64,000 nt of DNA, from the NCBI RefSeq assembly GCF_016651255.1, contig NZ_JAEKEG010000002.1:1-64000 (forward strand). The letters are read 5' to 3'. Made by a program: the position numbers and the translations under genes. This DNA comes from Pseudomonas sp. TH10 (GTDB lineage: Bacteria; Pseudomonadota; Gammaproteobacteria; Pseudomonadales; Pseudomonadaceae). This document shows positions 18,524-27,346 of the stretch, in pieces. Positions within the stretch are counted from its first letter, which is position 1, and each line of letters opens with the position of its first letter. The notes beneath the pieces were generated by a model. That model worked only from the letters and a program-made list of their open reading frames with translations, searched no databases and was not told where the DNA came from.

Positions 18524-19948
18524 TTAGTGCTTGAACATCACATGCCGAACCGTGGTGTAGTCCTCCAGCCCGTACATGGACATGTCCTTGCCGTAACCGG
18601 ACAATTTCTGACCGCCATGGGGCATTTCGCTGACGAGCATGAAGTGCGTGTTCACCCACGTGCAGCCGTACTGCAAGCGTGCCGACATGCGATGCGCGCG
18701 TCCGACGTCCGCTGTCCACACCGAGGAGGCGAGGCCGTAGTCCGAATCGTTGGCCCACTCCAGCGCCTGCGCTTCATCGGTAAACTTGGTCACCGAAACC
18801 ACCGGCCCGAACACCTCGCGACGGACGATTTCGTCGTCCTGTTGCGCATCGGCCAACACCGTCGGTTCGAAGAAGAAGCCGTTGCCCTCGACTGCCTTGC
18901 CACCAGTGATCAGACGAATGTGCGGCTGAGCCACGGCACGCTCGACAAACCCGGCAACACGGTCGCGATGTTGGGCAGTGATCAACGGCCCCAACTCGGT
19001 CGACGGATCATCCTGCAAACCGTGCTTGATGCTACTGACCGCCGCGCCGAGTTTCTCGACAAACTTGTCGTAAATGCCTTGCTGCGCGTAGATCCGGCAC
19101 GCGGCGGTGCAGTCCTGCCCGGCGTTGTAGAAACCGAAGGTGCGAATGCCTTCAACCGCCGCATCGATATCGGCGTCATCGAAGATGATCACCGGTGCCT
19201 TGCCGCCCAGTTCCATGTGCATGCGTTTGACGCTGTCGGCGGTGCTGGAAATGATGTTGGCGCCCGTGGCGATGGAGCCCGTCAGCGAAACCATGCGCAC
19301 TTTCGGGTGCGTAACCAACGGACTGCCAACGGTAGGACCGCGACCGAATACCAGATTGAGTACACCAGCCGGGAAGATTTCCGACGCCAGTTCGGCCAGA
19401 CGCAACGCGGTCAGTGGGGTTTGTTCCGACGGCTTGAGCACCACGGTATTACCGGCAGCCAGCGCTGGGGCGATTTTCCAGGCAACCATCATCAGCGGGT
19501 AGTTCCACGGCGCAATGGAGGCGATCACGCCAACCGGGTCGCGGCGAATCATCGACGTGTGGCCGGGTAAATATTCGCCGCCCGCCGAACCGCTCATGCA
19601 ACGGCTGGCGCCAGCGAAGAAACGGAACACGTCGGCAATCGCCGGGATCTCGTCATTCAGAGCGGCGCTGTAAGGCTTGCCGCAGTTGTCCGATTCCAGC
19701 TTGGCCAGCTCTTCGCCGTGGGCCTCGATGACGTCGGCGAGCTTCAGCAGCAGCAGGGCGCGATCCTTCGGCGGGGTCTGTGACCAACCATCGAACGCCG
19801 CATCGGCGGCCCGCACGGCAGCATCGACCTGGGCTTCGCTGGCTTCGTTGATCTCCACCAGGACTCGGCCCAGTGACGGGTTGAACACGGCTTGGGCGGG
19901 GCCTTCGCCAGCGATCAACTGGCCGTTGATCAGGAGTTTGGTTTGCAT
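18524..19948 (-). CDS. Aminoaldehyde dehydrogenase (4-aminobutyraldehyde type)
   Basis: A 474-residue NAD-dependent aldehyde dehydrogenase, starting at ATG 19948 behind AGAGGACA. It has the catalytic set: [20 protein letters not shown], the Glu in [18 protein letters not shown] and the nucleophile Cys in [17 protein letters not shown], plus the NAD site [12 protein letters not shown]. Length and the [19 protein letters not shown] ending resemble gamma-aminobutyraldehyde dehydrogenase (PatD/KauB-like), which oxidises aldehydes from putrescine, spermidine or agmatine breakdown. Its place between two amine permeases and near the spermidine dehydrogenase-like gene fits that use. Confidence 0.85.
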   Translation of the reverse strand: MQTKLLINGQLIAGEGPAQAVFNPSLGRVLVEINEASEAQVDAAVRAADAAFDGWSQTPPKDRALLLLKLADVIEAHGEELAKLESDNCGKPYSAALNDEIPAIADVFRFFAGASRCMSGSAGGEYLPGHTSMIRRDPVGVIASIAPWNYPLMMVAWKIAPALAAGNTVVLKPSEQTPLTALRLAELASEIFPAGVLNLVFGRGPTVGSPLVTHPKVRMVSLTGSIATGANIISSTADSVKRMHMELGGKAPVIIFDDADIDAAVEGIRTFGFYNAGQDCTAACRIYAQQGIYDKFVEKLGAAVSSIKHGLQDDPSTELGPLITAQHRDRVAGFVERAVAQPHIRLITGGKAVEGNGFFFEPTVLADAQQDDEIVRREVFGPVVSVTKFTDEAQALEWANDSDYGLASSVWTADVGRAHRMSARLQYGCTWVNTHFMLVSEMPHGGQKLSGYGKDMSMYGLEDYTTVRHVMFKH

Positions 19949-19992
19949 GGCATTGTCCTCTCTGAAGCAATTCTGGTTTTCAAACCGGACCC

Positions 19993-20097
19993 TTGTAGGA
20001 GCGAGCTTGCTCGCGATGGACGTCAACGATGACGAGGGCTGCCTGAATGCACGCGGCGCCCTCAGGTTCATCGCGAGCAAGCTCGCTCCCTACAGGG
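19993..20097. repeat. REP-like inverted repeat pair
   Basis: TGTAGGAGCGAGCTTGCTCG at the left and its complement CGAGCAAGCTCGCTCCCTACA at the right, 60 bases apart. It is the same class as 2537-2639 and lies in the gap between permease and dehydrogenase. Confidence 0.85.
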
Positions 20098-20103
20098 GTG
20101 TTG

Positions 20104-21642
20104 TTAAATTGAAGGTCTGTTGATCGCCGCAGCGGACACATCAGCAGCCTTGGCCGGTGGCCTGGAGAACTTCCATGCATCGCCTGCAGGCGCTGTGCCC
20201 TTGTCGTACGGTTTGCCGAGCAACATGTAGACCAGGCCGGCACCCATCACGACCAGGGTGGTCAGGATCATCGAATAGTTGATGAACCACGGCGCATCCG
20301 GCGAGCGCGGCCAGACCATATTGATGATCGCGCAGACGCCATAGATCAGCGCGGCGAGGTTCACCCACAGGCCCCAGGCGCCGAGGGTGAACTGCCCGTT
20401 CGGACGCCAGCCCTTGGCGCGGGCGATCAAGGCCGCAATGACGATCAGCTGGAAGGCGACATAAATACCAATGGCCGCGAAACCGACGATGGTCGCCACC
20501 GCATCGGCCATGAACATGCCGAGGCAGACGATGCCAGCCGGCACCAGGCCGCTGATCAACAGGGCGAACGACGGCACGTGGTTGCCCGACAGCCGCTTGA
20601 GCAGCGAGCTGCCGATGATCATTTCGTCACGGGCATAGGCAAACAACAGGCGGCTGGCGGCCGCTTGCAGGCTCAGTACGCAAGAGATGAACGACACCAT
20701 CACCACCGCCATCACCAGGCGCGAACCCACCGGGCCGAAGGCGTTGGCCAGAATGGTCGCTACCGGGTCGGTGTCTTCACCAGCGAGGACCTTGGCCATG
20801 TCAGGCACCGACAGGATCAGCGCCAGGCAGGCGAACATCGCCGCCGCACCACCGATGTAGATGGTCATGCGCATGGCTTTGGGAATGCGCTTGCCAGGGT
20901 TTGGCGTTTCTTCGGCGACATCGCCGCAGGCCTCGAAGCCGTAGTACTGGAACAGGCCGGCAAGCGATGCCGCAAGGAACGCTGGCAGGTATGAACCGTT
21001 GACTTCGAGATTGAAGGTGTCGAACAGCACGCTGAACGGCTGGTGCCGTTCAAAGATCAGCAGGTAGCCACCCACCAGGATGGCGCCGACCAGCTCGCAG
21101 AGGAAGCCGAACATCGCCACCCGCGCCAGCAGCTTGGTGCCGACCAGGTTCAGCGCGGTCGACAGTGCAATGATCGTCAGGGCGATATAGATATTGGCCT
21201 CGGGCCCCGGATTGAAACCCAGCATGATGGCCAGGTAAGGTCCCGCACCGACTGCGACGCCGGCGATGGTTGCACACAGCGCCCAGGCGTAAACCCAGCC
21301 GACCATCCACGCCCAGCGCTTGCCCACCAGACGGCGCGCCCATGGATAGACCCCACCGGAGATGGGGAACTGCGAGACGATTTCACCGAAGATCAGGCAC
21401 ACCAGCAATTGCCCGGCGCCGATCAACAGGTACGACCAGAACATCGGCGGGCCGCCGGCGGCCAGGCACAGGCCAAACAGGGTGTAGACGCCGACCACCG
21501 GTGACAGGTAAGTGAAGCCCAGGGAAAAATTCTCCCACAGGCTCATGCTCCGATTGAAATCCGAGCTGTAGCCGAGGGCGCGTAGTTGTTCCGCGTCCTG
21601 ATCGGCGCTGCTGCTTGCACGCGTGTTGGATGAGCCACTCAT
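20104..21642 (-). CDS. APC superfamily amino acid/amine permease, paralogue
   Basis: A 512-residue permease with about twelve membrane segments, a paralogue of 16721-18202: both share ALGYxSxFNRSMSLWENF, LSPVVGVYTLFGLCLAAGGP, QFPISGGVYPWARRLVGK and YYGFEACGDVAEETPNP. The N-terminal and C-terminal tails differ, and this copy has extra C-terminal residues (AKAADVSAAAINRPSI). Two similar importers bracketing one dehydrogenase suggest related but distinct amine substrates. Upstream lies the N-demethylase gene, 201 bases away across a repeat cluster. Confidence 0.9.
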   Translation of the reverse strand: MSGSSNTRASSSADQDAEQLRALGYSSDFNRSMSLWENFSLGFTYLSPVVGVYTLFGLCLAAGGPPMFWSYLLIGAGQLLVCLIFGEIVSQFPISGGVYPWARRLVGKRWAWMVGWVYAWALCATIAGVAVGAGPYLAIMLGFNPGPEANIYIALTIIALSTALNLVGTKLLARVAMFGFLCELVGAILVGGYLLIFERHQPFSVLFDTFNLEVNGSYLPAFLAASLAGLFQYYGFEACGDVAEETPNPGKRIPKAMRMTIYIGGAAAMFACLALILSVPDMAKVLAGEDTDPVATILANAFGPVGSRLVMAVVMVSFISCVLSLQAAASRLLFAYARDEMIIGSSLLKRLSGNHVPSFALLISGLVPAGIVCLGMFMADAVATIVGFAAIGIYVAFQLIVIAALIARAKGWRPNGQFTLGAWGLWVNLAALIYGVCAIINMVWPRSPDAPWFINYSMILTTLVVMGAGLVYMLLGKPYDKGTAPAGDAWKFSRPPAKAADVSAAAINRPSI

Positions 21643-21718
21643 TTTATTTCCTCATTATCAATGGCAGTGGATTGCGGTGCTGGCGGGTTGGCCCGCCAAT
21701 TATTGGATACCTCGAACC

Positions 21719-21785
21719 TGTGGGAGCCAGCCTGCTGGCGATGGCGACTTCAAGGCAGCCAATCGCCAGCAGGCTGGCTCCCACA
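21719..21785. repeat. REP-like inverted repeat, third class
   Basis: TGTGGGAGCCAGCCTGCTGG and its complement CCAGCAGGCTGGCTCCCACA, 27 bases apart (inner ends further extend the stem). The core GCCAGCctGCTGGC differs from the two other REP classes in the window. Confidence 0.85.
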
Positions 21786-21840
21786 GGGGCTCCCACAGGG
21801 GCTCCCACAGGGGCTCCCACAGGGGCTCCCACAGGGGCTC
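21774..21840. repeat. Tandem array of a 12-base unit
   Basis: About five and a half head-to-tail copies of GGCTCCCACAGG (rotated GGGGCTCCCACA), continuing directly from the right arm of the REP. It ends four bases before the stop of the N-demethylase gene. The array is perfect, which suggests recent expansion by slippage. Confidence 0.95.
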
Positions 21841-21843
21841 GCG

Positions 21844-22866
21844 TCAGGGTTTGGCTTCGGTGTCGTACTGCGAAAGCCATTCCACCGCTGCATCGCGATA
21901 ACGGCTGAAGCCCTTGTAATCGACCAGTTGCTGGTTCAAGTCCCGCAGCACCCGGTGCATGCGCCGCGCCCATGCAGGGTTGGTAGCGATGTCCTCGAGG
22001 CTAAGCAGGTAAGTACGAATCGGAAACACGATCGCGTTGCTGCGAGGCAGGCGGTGCAGTGGCTGTAACTCGATGCGCAGGTACACCAGCTTGCCGGCGT
22101 TCTGTGCCGTCACGATGGTGCGGTCCGGTGCCCATTCCGGCAGGCTTTCGGCGGAGACTTCCAGGCGCGGGTTGACCGTCAGTGACCAGTTCAGGCGACG
22201 CACCGGATGCCCGGTGCGCAAGCGCAACAGGAACTTCAAGGCACGGTCCAGCATGCCGATTTCCTTGACCAGTGGCACCGGGCCGTGGAATTCCTCCCAG
22301 CTCATGCCCAGGTTGAAGCGCAGTGAGTAATCGGCACGTTGGGTGGCGATGCCGGCGCCCCAAAACAGCGTGCCGTCGCGTTCTTCCTGCAACACCCAAT
22401 CGCCCTGGGCCTGGCGGGTCACGTATTCCATCGGCTCGTAGGGCAGGGTGGCCGGATCACCGAAGGTGAAGTGGTCATCAATGTCCAGCAGACGGTTGGT
22501 CCAGTGCCACTGGCGGCCCTCGCGCTGCAGGCTGAAGTACTGCGGATAATCGCGGGCGTAGGACTCCATGATCAGCTCCAGCAAGTCCCACTGCGCCTCC
22601 ATCATGTGAGGAGCCGAGACGTAGTGCATGCCTGGGTCTTTATCCAGGGTGATCGCCCGGTCCTTGCACTCGCTGATGTAATGTTCGTCGATGTCGAAAG
22701 CTGCGCGGAACGCGCCATCGCCTACCGAGACATGCGGCTCGAGATTCATCGAGTACATGTAGTCGTCATCAGGGAATGGGAAGGGCGCACGGGCGATGGT
22801 TTCCGGGCTGTTGGCGAAGGTGTAGTCGTCGCGGTAGGTTTCGTCGGGATTGAATTTAATATTCAT
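21844..22866 (-). CDS. Heme-dependent oxidative N-demethylase (DUF3445)
   Basis: A 340-residue protein of the DUF3445 family, the heme-binding oxygenase subunit of dimethylamine-monooxygenase-type enzymes, which hydroxylate an N-methyl group and release formaldehyde. Visible family segments are FPFPDDDYMYSMNLEPHVS, MHYVSAPHMMEAQWDLLELI and WGAGIATQRADYSLRFNLG, followed by LNWSLTVNPRLE and RIELQPLHRLPRSNAIVFPI. It is the third gene of a leftward operon behind the DmmA-like protein and the reductase, with an 18-base gap to the reductase. The true amine substrate is unknown. Confidence 0.85.
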   Translation of the reverse strand: MNIKFNPDETYRDDYTFANSPETIARAPFPFPDDDYMYSMNLEPHVSVGDGAFRAAFDIDEHYISECKDRAITLDKDPGMHYVSAPHMMEAQWDLLELIMESYARDYPQYFSLQREGRQWHWTNRLLDIDDHFTFGDPATLPYEPMEYVTRQAQGDWVLQEERDGTLFWGAGIATQRADYSLRFNLGMSWEEFHGPVPLVKEIGMLDRALKFLLRLRTGHPVRRLNWSLTVNPRLEVSAESLPEWAPDRTIVTAQNAGKLVYLRIELQPLHRLPRSNAIVFPIRTYLLSLEDIATNPAWARRMHRVLRDLNQQLVDYKGFSRYRDAAVEWLSQYDTEAKP

Positions 22867-22884
22867 TTTTATGTTTTCCGTCGA

Positions 22885-23853
22885 TCAGAGGTCGATGACC
22901 AGGCGATTGCATTTGGCGCGGGATACGCAGGGCATGATTTTCTTGCGGCTGGTCTTGTCCTCATCCGACAGCCAGTCATCGCCGTGCAGCAGCTCGCCAT
23001 CAAGTTCCAGTACGGTGGTTTCGCAATGGCCACAGGCGCCGCCACGACACAGGTAAGGCATGCTGTAGCCAGCGGCTTCTACTGCTTCGAGCATGGTCTG
23101 GTCGGGAGAGACCTCGATGGTCGTGCCGCTATGGCCGAGGGTGAAACTGAAGGCTTCGCCGCCGCTGCTCTGCTCCAGGAATCGCTCGAAGTGCACATGG
23201 CTGTCGGTCCAGCCCAGTTCCCGGGCGCACGCCAGCGTGGCGTCGATCATGCTGTCCGGGCCGCAGACGTACACGTGGCTACCCAGCGGGCGGTCGGCCA
23301 GGACCCTACCGATGTCCATGCGCGAGTCGACACCCTTGCGATACAGATGCACCTGTTCGCCATAGGTGGCCTGCAATTCCTTGCCAAGTTGTGCATGCGC
23401 TTCGCCGCGCACCGCGTAATGCAGTTCAAAAGGCACCTTGCTCAGGCGCAGTTCCTCCAGCTGCGAGATGACCGGTGTAATGCCGACGCCGCCCGCGATA
23501 AAGATGTGCAGCCGCGCCTGCTTGATGAGCGGGAACAGGTTGACCGGTGGCGTCACCTCGATCACATCCCCTTCGCTGACATCGTCGTGCAGCGAGACCG
23601 AGCCGCCACGACCGTTGTCCACCCGGCGCACGGCAATCTGATAACTGCTGGTGTCGTACGGCGAGCTGAGCAGTGAATAGGGGTTGCGCAGGGTGTTCTG
23701 CGAGTGGGCGATCAGCACCACCACGTGGCTGCCACCGGAAAACGCGGGCAGGTGAGCGCCGGTCGGCGACACCAGGGTGAAGCGCTTGATTTCCGGGGTC
23801 ACCGCTTCGATGCGGGCTACGCGCAAATTCAATGTGCCGTTGTTCTGGCTCAT
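22885..23853 (-). CDS. PDR/VanB family oxidoreductase, FMN and 2Fe-2S reductase
   Basis: A 322-residue phthalate-dioxygenase-reductase-type electron carrier. The order is the flavin domain (about 1-105, NPYSLLSSPYDTSSYQIAVR), an NAD domain (FIAGGVGITPVISQLEEL, YVCGPDSMIDATLACA), and a C-terminal plant-type ferredoxin (YLCRGGACGHCETTVL, final Cys in MPCVSRAKC). It should pass electrons from NADH to the heme demethylase. It overlaps the stop of the DmmA-like gene by four bases (ATGA), so translation is coupled. The ferredoxin cysteines appear complete. Confidence 0.9.
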   Translation of the reverse strand: MSQNNGTLNLRVARIEAVTPEIKRFTLVSPTGAHLPAFSGGSHVVVLIAHSQNTLRNPYSLLSSPYDTSSYQIAVRRVDNGRGGSVSLHDDVSEGDVIEVTPPVNLFPLIKQARLHIFIAGGVGITPVISQLEELRLSKVPFELHYAVRGEAHAQLGKELQATYGEQVHLYRKGVDSRMDIGRVLADRPLGSHVYVCGPDSMIDATLACARELGWTDSHVHFERFLEQSSGGEAFSFTLGHSGTTIEVSPDQTMLEAVEAAGYSMPYLCRGGACGHCETTVLELDGELLHGDDWLSDEDKTSRKKIMPCVSRAKCNRLVIDL

Positions 23854-24452
23854 GTGTCGAGCTCCTCGGCTTCGGGCAATTCACCCGGGACTTCAGCATC
23901 GGCCTTGACCGCCTGAAAGGCGGCCAGGCGACGGGAATAATGATCGCGCACCACCAGCGTCACGCCGCATCCAGGGCAGTCGTAGACCCGTTGAGTGACG
24001 TTCTCGGTGTAGGTGTCGCAATGCACGCACCAGACCCGGCGTACCAGGGTGCCGGAATGCTCGCGTAGCACTTCGTCGCGATTGAGGTCGAAATGCGTGG
24101 CCACTTGCATGGCGCTGCCGAGAAAGCTTTCCGAGCCGGCGAGGTACAGGCGGGTGCCCATGCGTGCTTCGCCGAGCAGGGTCCTGAGTGCTTCGATCAG
24201 CGCCTGATTGGACGAGTGCACGTGCAGTGGAAGCTGCGGATGCTCCTGTAACTGGCCGAGGAAATCCTGCCCGGAGAAGGACTCCTGGGAATACAGCAGG
24301 GTGATGGGGCCCGCAGATGCGGCCATCTCGTCCAGTAATCGCAACATGGCGCGCCCACCACTGCCCTGGCCGGCGATGATGTGGTGCAGACCGCCTGGCA
24401 GCGGTTCCAGCCGGTCATAGACCGGTCGGCTTTTGATCCCGGTGATCAACAT
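23850..24452 (-). CDS. Dimethylamine monooxygenase subunit DmmA-like protein
   Basis: A 200-residue protein with an NAD-reductase-like alpha/beta part (TLLYSQESFSGQDFLGQL, RLYLAGSESFLGSAMQVA) and a C-terminal zinc-ribbon-like or metal site: VRRVWCVHCDTYTENVT and YDCPGCGVTLVVRDHYSRR. This architecture and its position next to a PDR reductase and DUF3445 match the DmmA family of dimethylamine monooxygenase clusters. It is the first gene of the operon, with a strong ribosome-binding site (AGGAGG) ten bases upstream and a sigma-54-type promoter about 85 bases upstream. Confidence 0.82.
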   Translation of the reverse strand: MLITGIKSRPVYDRLEPLPGGLHHIIAGQGSGGRAMLRLLDEMAASAGPITLLYSQESFSGQDFLGQLQEHPQLPLHVHSSNQALIEALRTLLGEARMGTRLYLAGSESFLGSAMQVATHFDLNRDEVLREHSGTLVRRVWCVHCDTYTENVTQRVYDCPGCGVTLVVRDHYSRRLAAFQAVKADAEVPGELPEAEELDT

Positions 24453-24536
24453 TTTTATTATTCCTCCTGGCTACCGGCGCGGCGGTAAAGCCGGCCTTGT
24501 GCAAAGCCCAACGATGGTGGGTTGCAGATAGCAGGA

Positions 24537-24551
24537 GCACAGGTCGTGCCA
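24537..24551 (-). promoter_or_regulatory. Sigma-54 (-24/-12) promoter of the N-demethylase operon
   Basis: On the minus strand the site reads TGGCACGACCTGTGC. It matches the consensus TGGCACG-N4-TTGC at every position but one, with GG and GC at the exact spacing. The predicted start point is near 24525, about 75 bases before the DmmA-like start codon. The adjacent upstream gene encodes a sigma-54 activator. Confidence 0.85.
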
Positions 24552-24685
24552 GTTATATAAGTCTATGAATCCAAAGGGATATGTTGTTTGGCGAAGAAAA
24601 GAGGAAGGCAAAAGTAACTTGATATGTATGCGTTTTCGCAGCGCTTTCAGGTGAAACAGCACCTCTACGCTGCTACGTTTTCAAA

Positions 24686-26113
24686 TCACTCGCGCTGCAA
24701 CTTGCGAATCAACGTGCCAATGTCGATACCCAGGTGCACCGCCGCCTTGCGCTTGCTGCCGCACAGGTGCACCGCCCGGAGGATCACCTGGCGTTCGAAA
24801 TGCTGGACCTGCAGCTTGAGGTTCTGCTGCGCATCCTCTTCGTCGGCCAGTCGGGCATCCACTGATTCCCGAGGGCGCTGCGGTTCGAGCATTTCGGCAG
24901 GCAGATGATGTTCCTGTGCTTCATCATCGGCGAGGACGGCCAGGCGCTCGAAAATGTTCACCAGCTCGCGGATATTGCCCGGGTAGTCGTAGCTCAGGAG
25001 CCGCTTGCGACAGCCCGCTGAGAGGCTCAGGGATGGTTCACGGTCTCCATTGATGCGGCTGAGCAGAATGTCGATCAGGAAGGGCAAATCATCACGATGC
25101 TGGCGCAACGGCGGGATTTCCACCGGCAGCACGGCCAGGCGGTAGTACAGGTCGGCACGGAACTCGCCCAGGCTGACCAGGTGTCGCAAATCCTTGTTGG
25201 TGGCGGCAATGACCTGCACCTGCACCGATTTGCTCAGGGGCGAGCCGACCGATTGAATGGTGCTGTCTTCGAGAAATTTCAACAACTTGGCCTGGACGTG
25301 CAGCGGTATCTCGCCGATCTCGTCGAGGAACAGCGTCCCGCCGGCAGCCGCTTCGATATAGCCTTGCTTGCCGCCCGCCAGCGCGCCGGTAAAGGCCCCG
25401 CGTTCATAACCGAACATCTCCGATTCGAACAGGCTCTCGGGAATGCTCCCGCAATTGACATGAATGAACGGCCGATCGCCCCAGCCCGCAGCTCGGTGTA
25501 TGTGTCGGGCGATCGCAGTCTTGCCCACTCCTGGTTCACCCAACAGCAACAGGCGCGCGCGTCGACGGAAGGCGCGCACGCCAGTGTCGGCGATGCCTGA
25601 GAGCTGTGGGGACAGATGCAGCGCGTTATCTTGCGGGTCGCGCAGGCCGTGGGATTCAACCGGCCTGGCGCCCAGGGACGCTCGGCGTTGCGGCTGGCTG
25701 CCGTCAAAATCTTTCTGGGTCAGCATGCGAAAAGGCTTTTCATAAGCCCCGGTGGGAATCGCATGGGTGCTGCTGAGCAGCACGCGGCCCTCTCGGGAGC
25801 GCGTCAAGGCGCTATTGCCGCCGCGATGGAGCGCCGCTTGCAGGTCGTCGTAGTTGAGTGCAGAGCGCTGGAAAAACTCACTGTCCGATAACCCGATGGC
25901 CTGCTGTTTGGACAGTCGATTGACCCGCTCGGCGGCCAGGTTGAGAAAGCGTACGCGGCCTTCGCCGTCAGTCACGATGAGCGCCTCGCTGAAGCTGTCG
26001 AGGAGGGCGTGCAGGGCCGGGGTCTGCAGTAACGCGCCGAGCACTTCGCTGCTGACATTGACCGAGGAACGCATGCCCATCTGCAGGCTGGGTGGCAGGT
26101 TCGAGTCTTTCAT
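24686..26113 (-). CDS. Sigma-54-dependent transcriptional activator
   Basis: A 475-residue enhancer-binding protein. An N-terminal PAS-like domain (about residues 35-100, LLDSFSEALIVTDGEGRVRF) is followed by the AAA+ domain with Walker A LLGEPGVGKTAIARHIH, the sigma-54 contact loop ERGAFTGALAG, Walker B GGTLFLDEIGEI, and a C-terminal Fis-type HTH (RAVHLCGSKRKAAVHLGID). It probably activates the operon directly downstream and its own operon; both carry -24/-12 promoters. Its ATG overlaps the stop of the PAS gene (ATGA), so the two sensors are co-expressed. The signal is unknown. Confidence 0.93.
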   Translation of the reverse strand: MKDSNLPPSLQMGMRSSVNVSSEVLGALLQTPALHALLDSFSEALIVTDGEGRVRFLNLAAERVNRLSKQQAIGLSDSEFFQRSALNYDDLQAALHRGGNSALTRSREGRVLLSSTHAIPTGAYEKPFRMLTQKDFDGSQPQRRASLGARPVESHGLRDPQDNALHLSPQLSGIADTGVRAFRRRARLLLLGEPGVGKTAIARHIHRAAGWGDRPFIHVNCGSIPESLFESEMFGYERGAFTGALAGGKQGYIEAAAGGTLFLDEIGEIPLHVQAKLLKFLEDSTIQSVGSPLSKSVQVQVIAATNKDLRHLVSLGEFRADLYYRLAVLPVEIPPLRQHRDDLPFLIDILLSRINGDREPSLSLSAGCRKRLLSYDYPGNIRELVNIFERLAVLADDEAQEHHLPAEMLEPQRPRESVDARLADEEDAQQNLKLQVQHFERQVILRAVHLCGSKRKAAVHLGIDIGTLIRKLQRE

Positions 26114-27237
26114 GGGTGCAACTCTTGGGTGCGCACGCCCTGGCGCTGACGGAACACTGCAACGCGCCAGGCTACGCCTTCGCGAATCAGGATGCGCGAA
26201 CAGTGCACGTCGAAGTCCGGCGCACGCCCACTCAGATCCGGCAGCGGCAGACGGTGCCAGGTGCGTTCCGGCAGTGCGTTATCCAGCAACAGGCGAGCGA
26301 TACCCGCGCCGTTGGTGATGCCGAATGTCTCTTCAAACACTGCGTTGCGCCATTGCGGCTGCAAGTGTTCGTCAATCACCAGCACGGCGTCCGGTACCGC
26401 ATCGAACACTCGGCGCAGCGCATCTATGCGTTGTTCTGCATCGTGTTGCATGCGCAGTTCCTGGCTGACATCGCGAATGCTGCCCCACATGCGTAACAGG
26501 TGCCCGTTGACGATGGTTGCGCGCACGTCGTTCTCGACGTAGGCGGGCGATCCGTCATGGCGGCGATCCACGGACAAGGCGCAGTCGACGCTGAATCCGG
26601 CTTCGATCAGGCGCCGCACAAATTCCTCGTTGGCCGGGCTGCGCGGCCAGTAGAGCCGGACCGGTTGCTGGTTGAAATCGACATCCGACGGCATTTCGTA
26701 GACGTCGGCCATCGCGCGGTTGCACAGGCGCCAGTGCGAGTCGTTCTCGAAGACCTGTCGCACGATTTCATCGGGCGAGTTGTTGATGTCTACCGCCTCA
26801 GCAAACTCGATGCACCAGTAGGCCACCTTGGCGCTCTGCAGCATCTGGCTCATCACTTCATTGGCGTTGTGCATTTCCCGCAGGCGATGACCCAGTGTAC
26901 CCAGCGGTATGTTCAACAAGTGCAGGCAGGCCGGCTGAACCTCACGCCACTGCAGCAACCCGCTGGCAATCACGTGCAGCAGGCTGCCGTTGTGGCGGAT
27001 CAGGGTCAGCTCAAGGCTCTGGACCAACTCGTCCGCAGGCGGGTTGGCGAACAGTGCGCGCAGGGTGCGAACCGATTCGACGCTGTAGAGGTGTTCGATC
27101 GGCTGGTTCAAAGAGTCTTCCGGCGAGTAACCCAACTGGTCGCTCAAACTGGCGGACAGGCTCACGAGCAGCCCGTCGGCACTCAGGGTGCTGGTGCAGG
27201 GCGGCGCCTTGTGGGCCAGCAAATTCAGGATATCCAT
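26110..27237 (-). CDS. PAS domain sensor protein, partner of the sigma-54 activator
   Basis: A 375-residue protein starting at ATG 27237 (MDILNLLAHKAPP). At least two PAS modules are visible: residues about 20-125 (LVSLSASLSDQLGYSPEDSL) and 275-340 (VFDAVPDAVLVIDEHLQP), with a PAC-like stretch between (VENDVRATIVNGHLLRMWG). There is no kinase, GGDEF or HTH output domain, so it presumably acts by binding a ligand or the downstream activator. It shares a four-base overlap with the activator gene and lies behind a -24/-12 promoter. A longer frame starting at 27735 crosses the promoter and is not real. Confidence 0.85.
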   Translation of the reverse strand: MDILNLLAHKAPPCTSTLSADGLLVSLSASLSDQLGYSPEDSLNQPIEHLYSVESVRTLRALFANPPADELVQSLELTLIRHNGSLLHVIASGLLQWREVQPACLHLLNIPLGTLGHRLREMHNANEVMSQMLQSAKVAYWCIEFAEAVDINNSPDEIVRQVFENDSHWRLCNRAMADVYEMPSDVDFNQQPVRLYWPRSPANEEFVRRLIEAGFSVDCALSVDRRHDGSPAYVENDVRATIVNGHLLRMWGSIRDVSQELRMQHDAEQRIDALRRVFDAVPDAVLVIDEHLQPQWRNAVFEETFGITNGAGIARLLLDNALPERTWHRLPLPDLSGRAPDFDVHCSRILIREGVAWRVAVFRQRQGVRTQELHP

Positions 27238-27277
27238 GGCGAATCGGCTCGGGTTGGCTGAGGGTCTCAAAAGCAGG

Positions 27278-27292
27278 GCACATCGCATGCCA
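27278..27292 (-). promoter_or_regulatory. Sigma-54-type promoter of the PAS/activator operon
   Basis: The minus strand reads TGGCATGCGATGTGC. GG and GC are at the -24/-12 spacing, and the bases resemble the demethylase promoter (TGGCACGACCTGTGC). It lies 41 bases upstream of the PAS start codon, which suggests autoactivation. Confidence 0.7.
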
Positions 27293-27346
27293 AGCAGATC
27301 TTTCGTAGCACCTGGAGCCGTTGTAGCAACTGCAGCAGATGGAGCA

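Noticed and set aside
21774-21840. Possible CRISPR array
   Set aside because: The 12-base units are directly adjacent with no spacers, and no cas gene is present.
23850-24452. Reading the first gene of the demethylase operon as a rubredoxin or ferredoxin
   Set aside because: Only one CxxC pair set is present near the C-terminus and the rest is an alpha/beta domain, which fits the DmmA family better.
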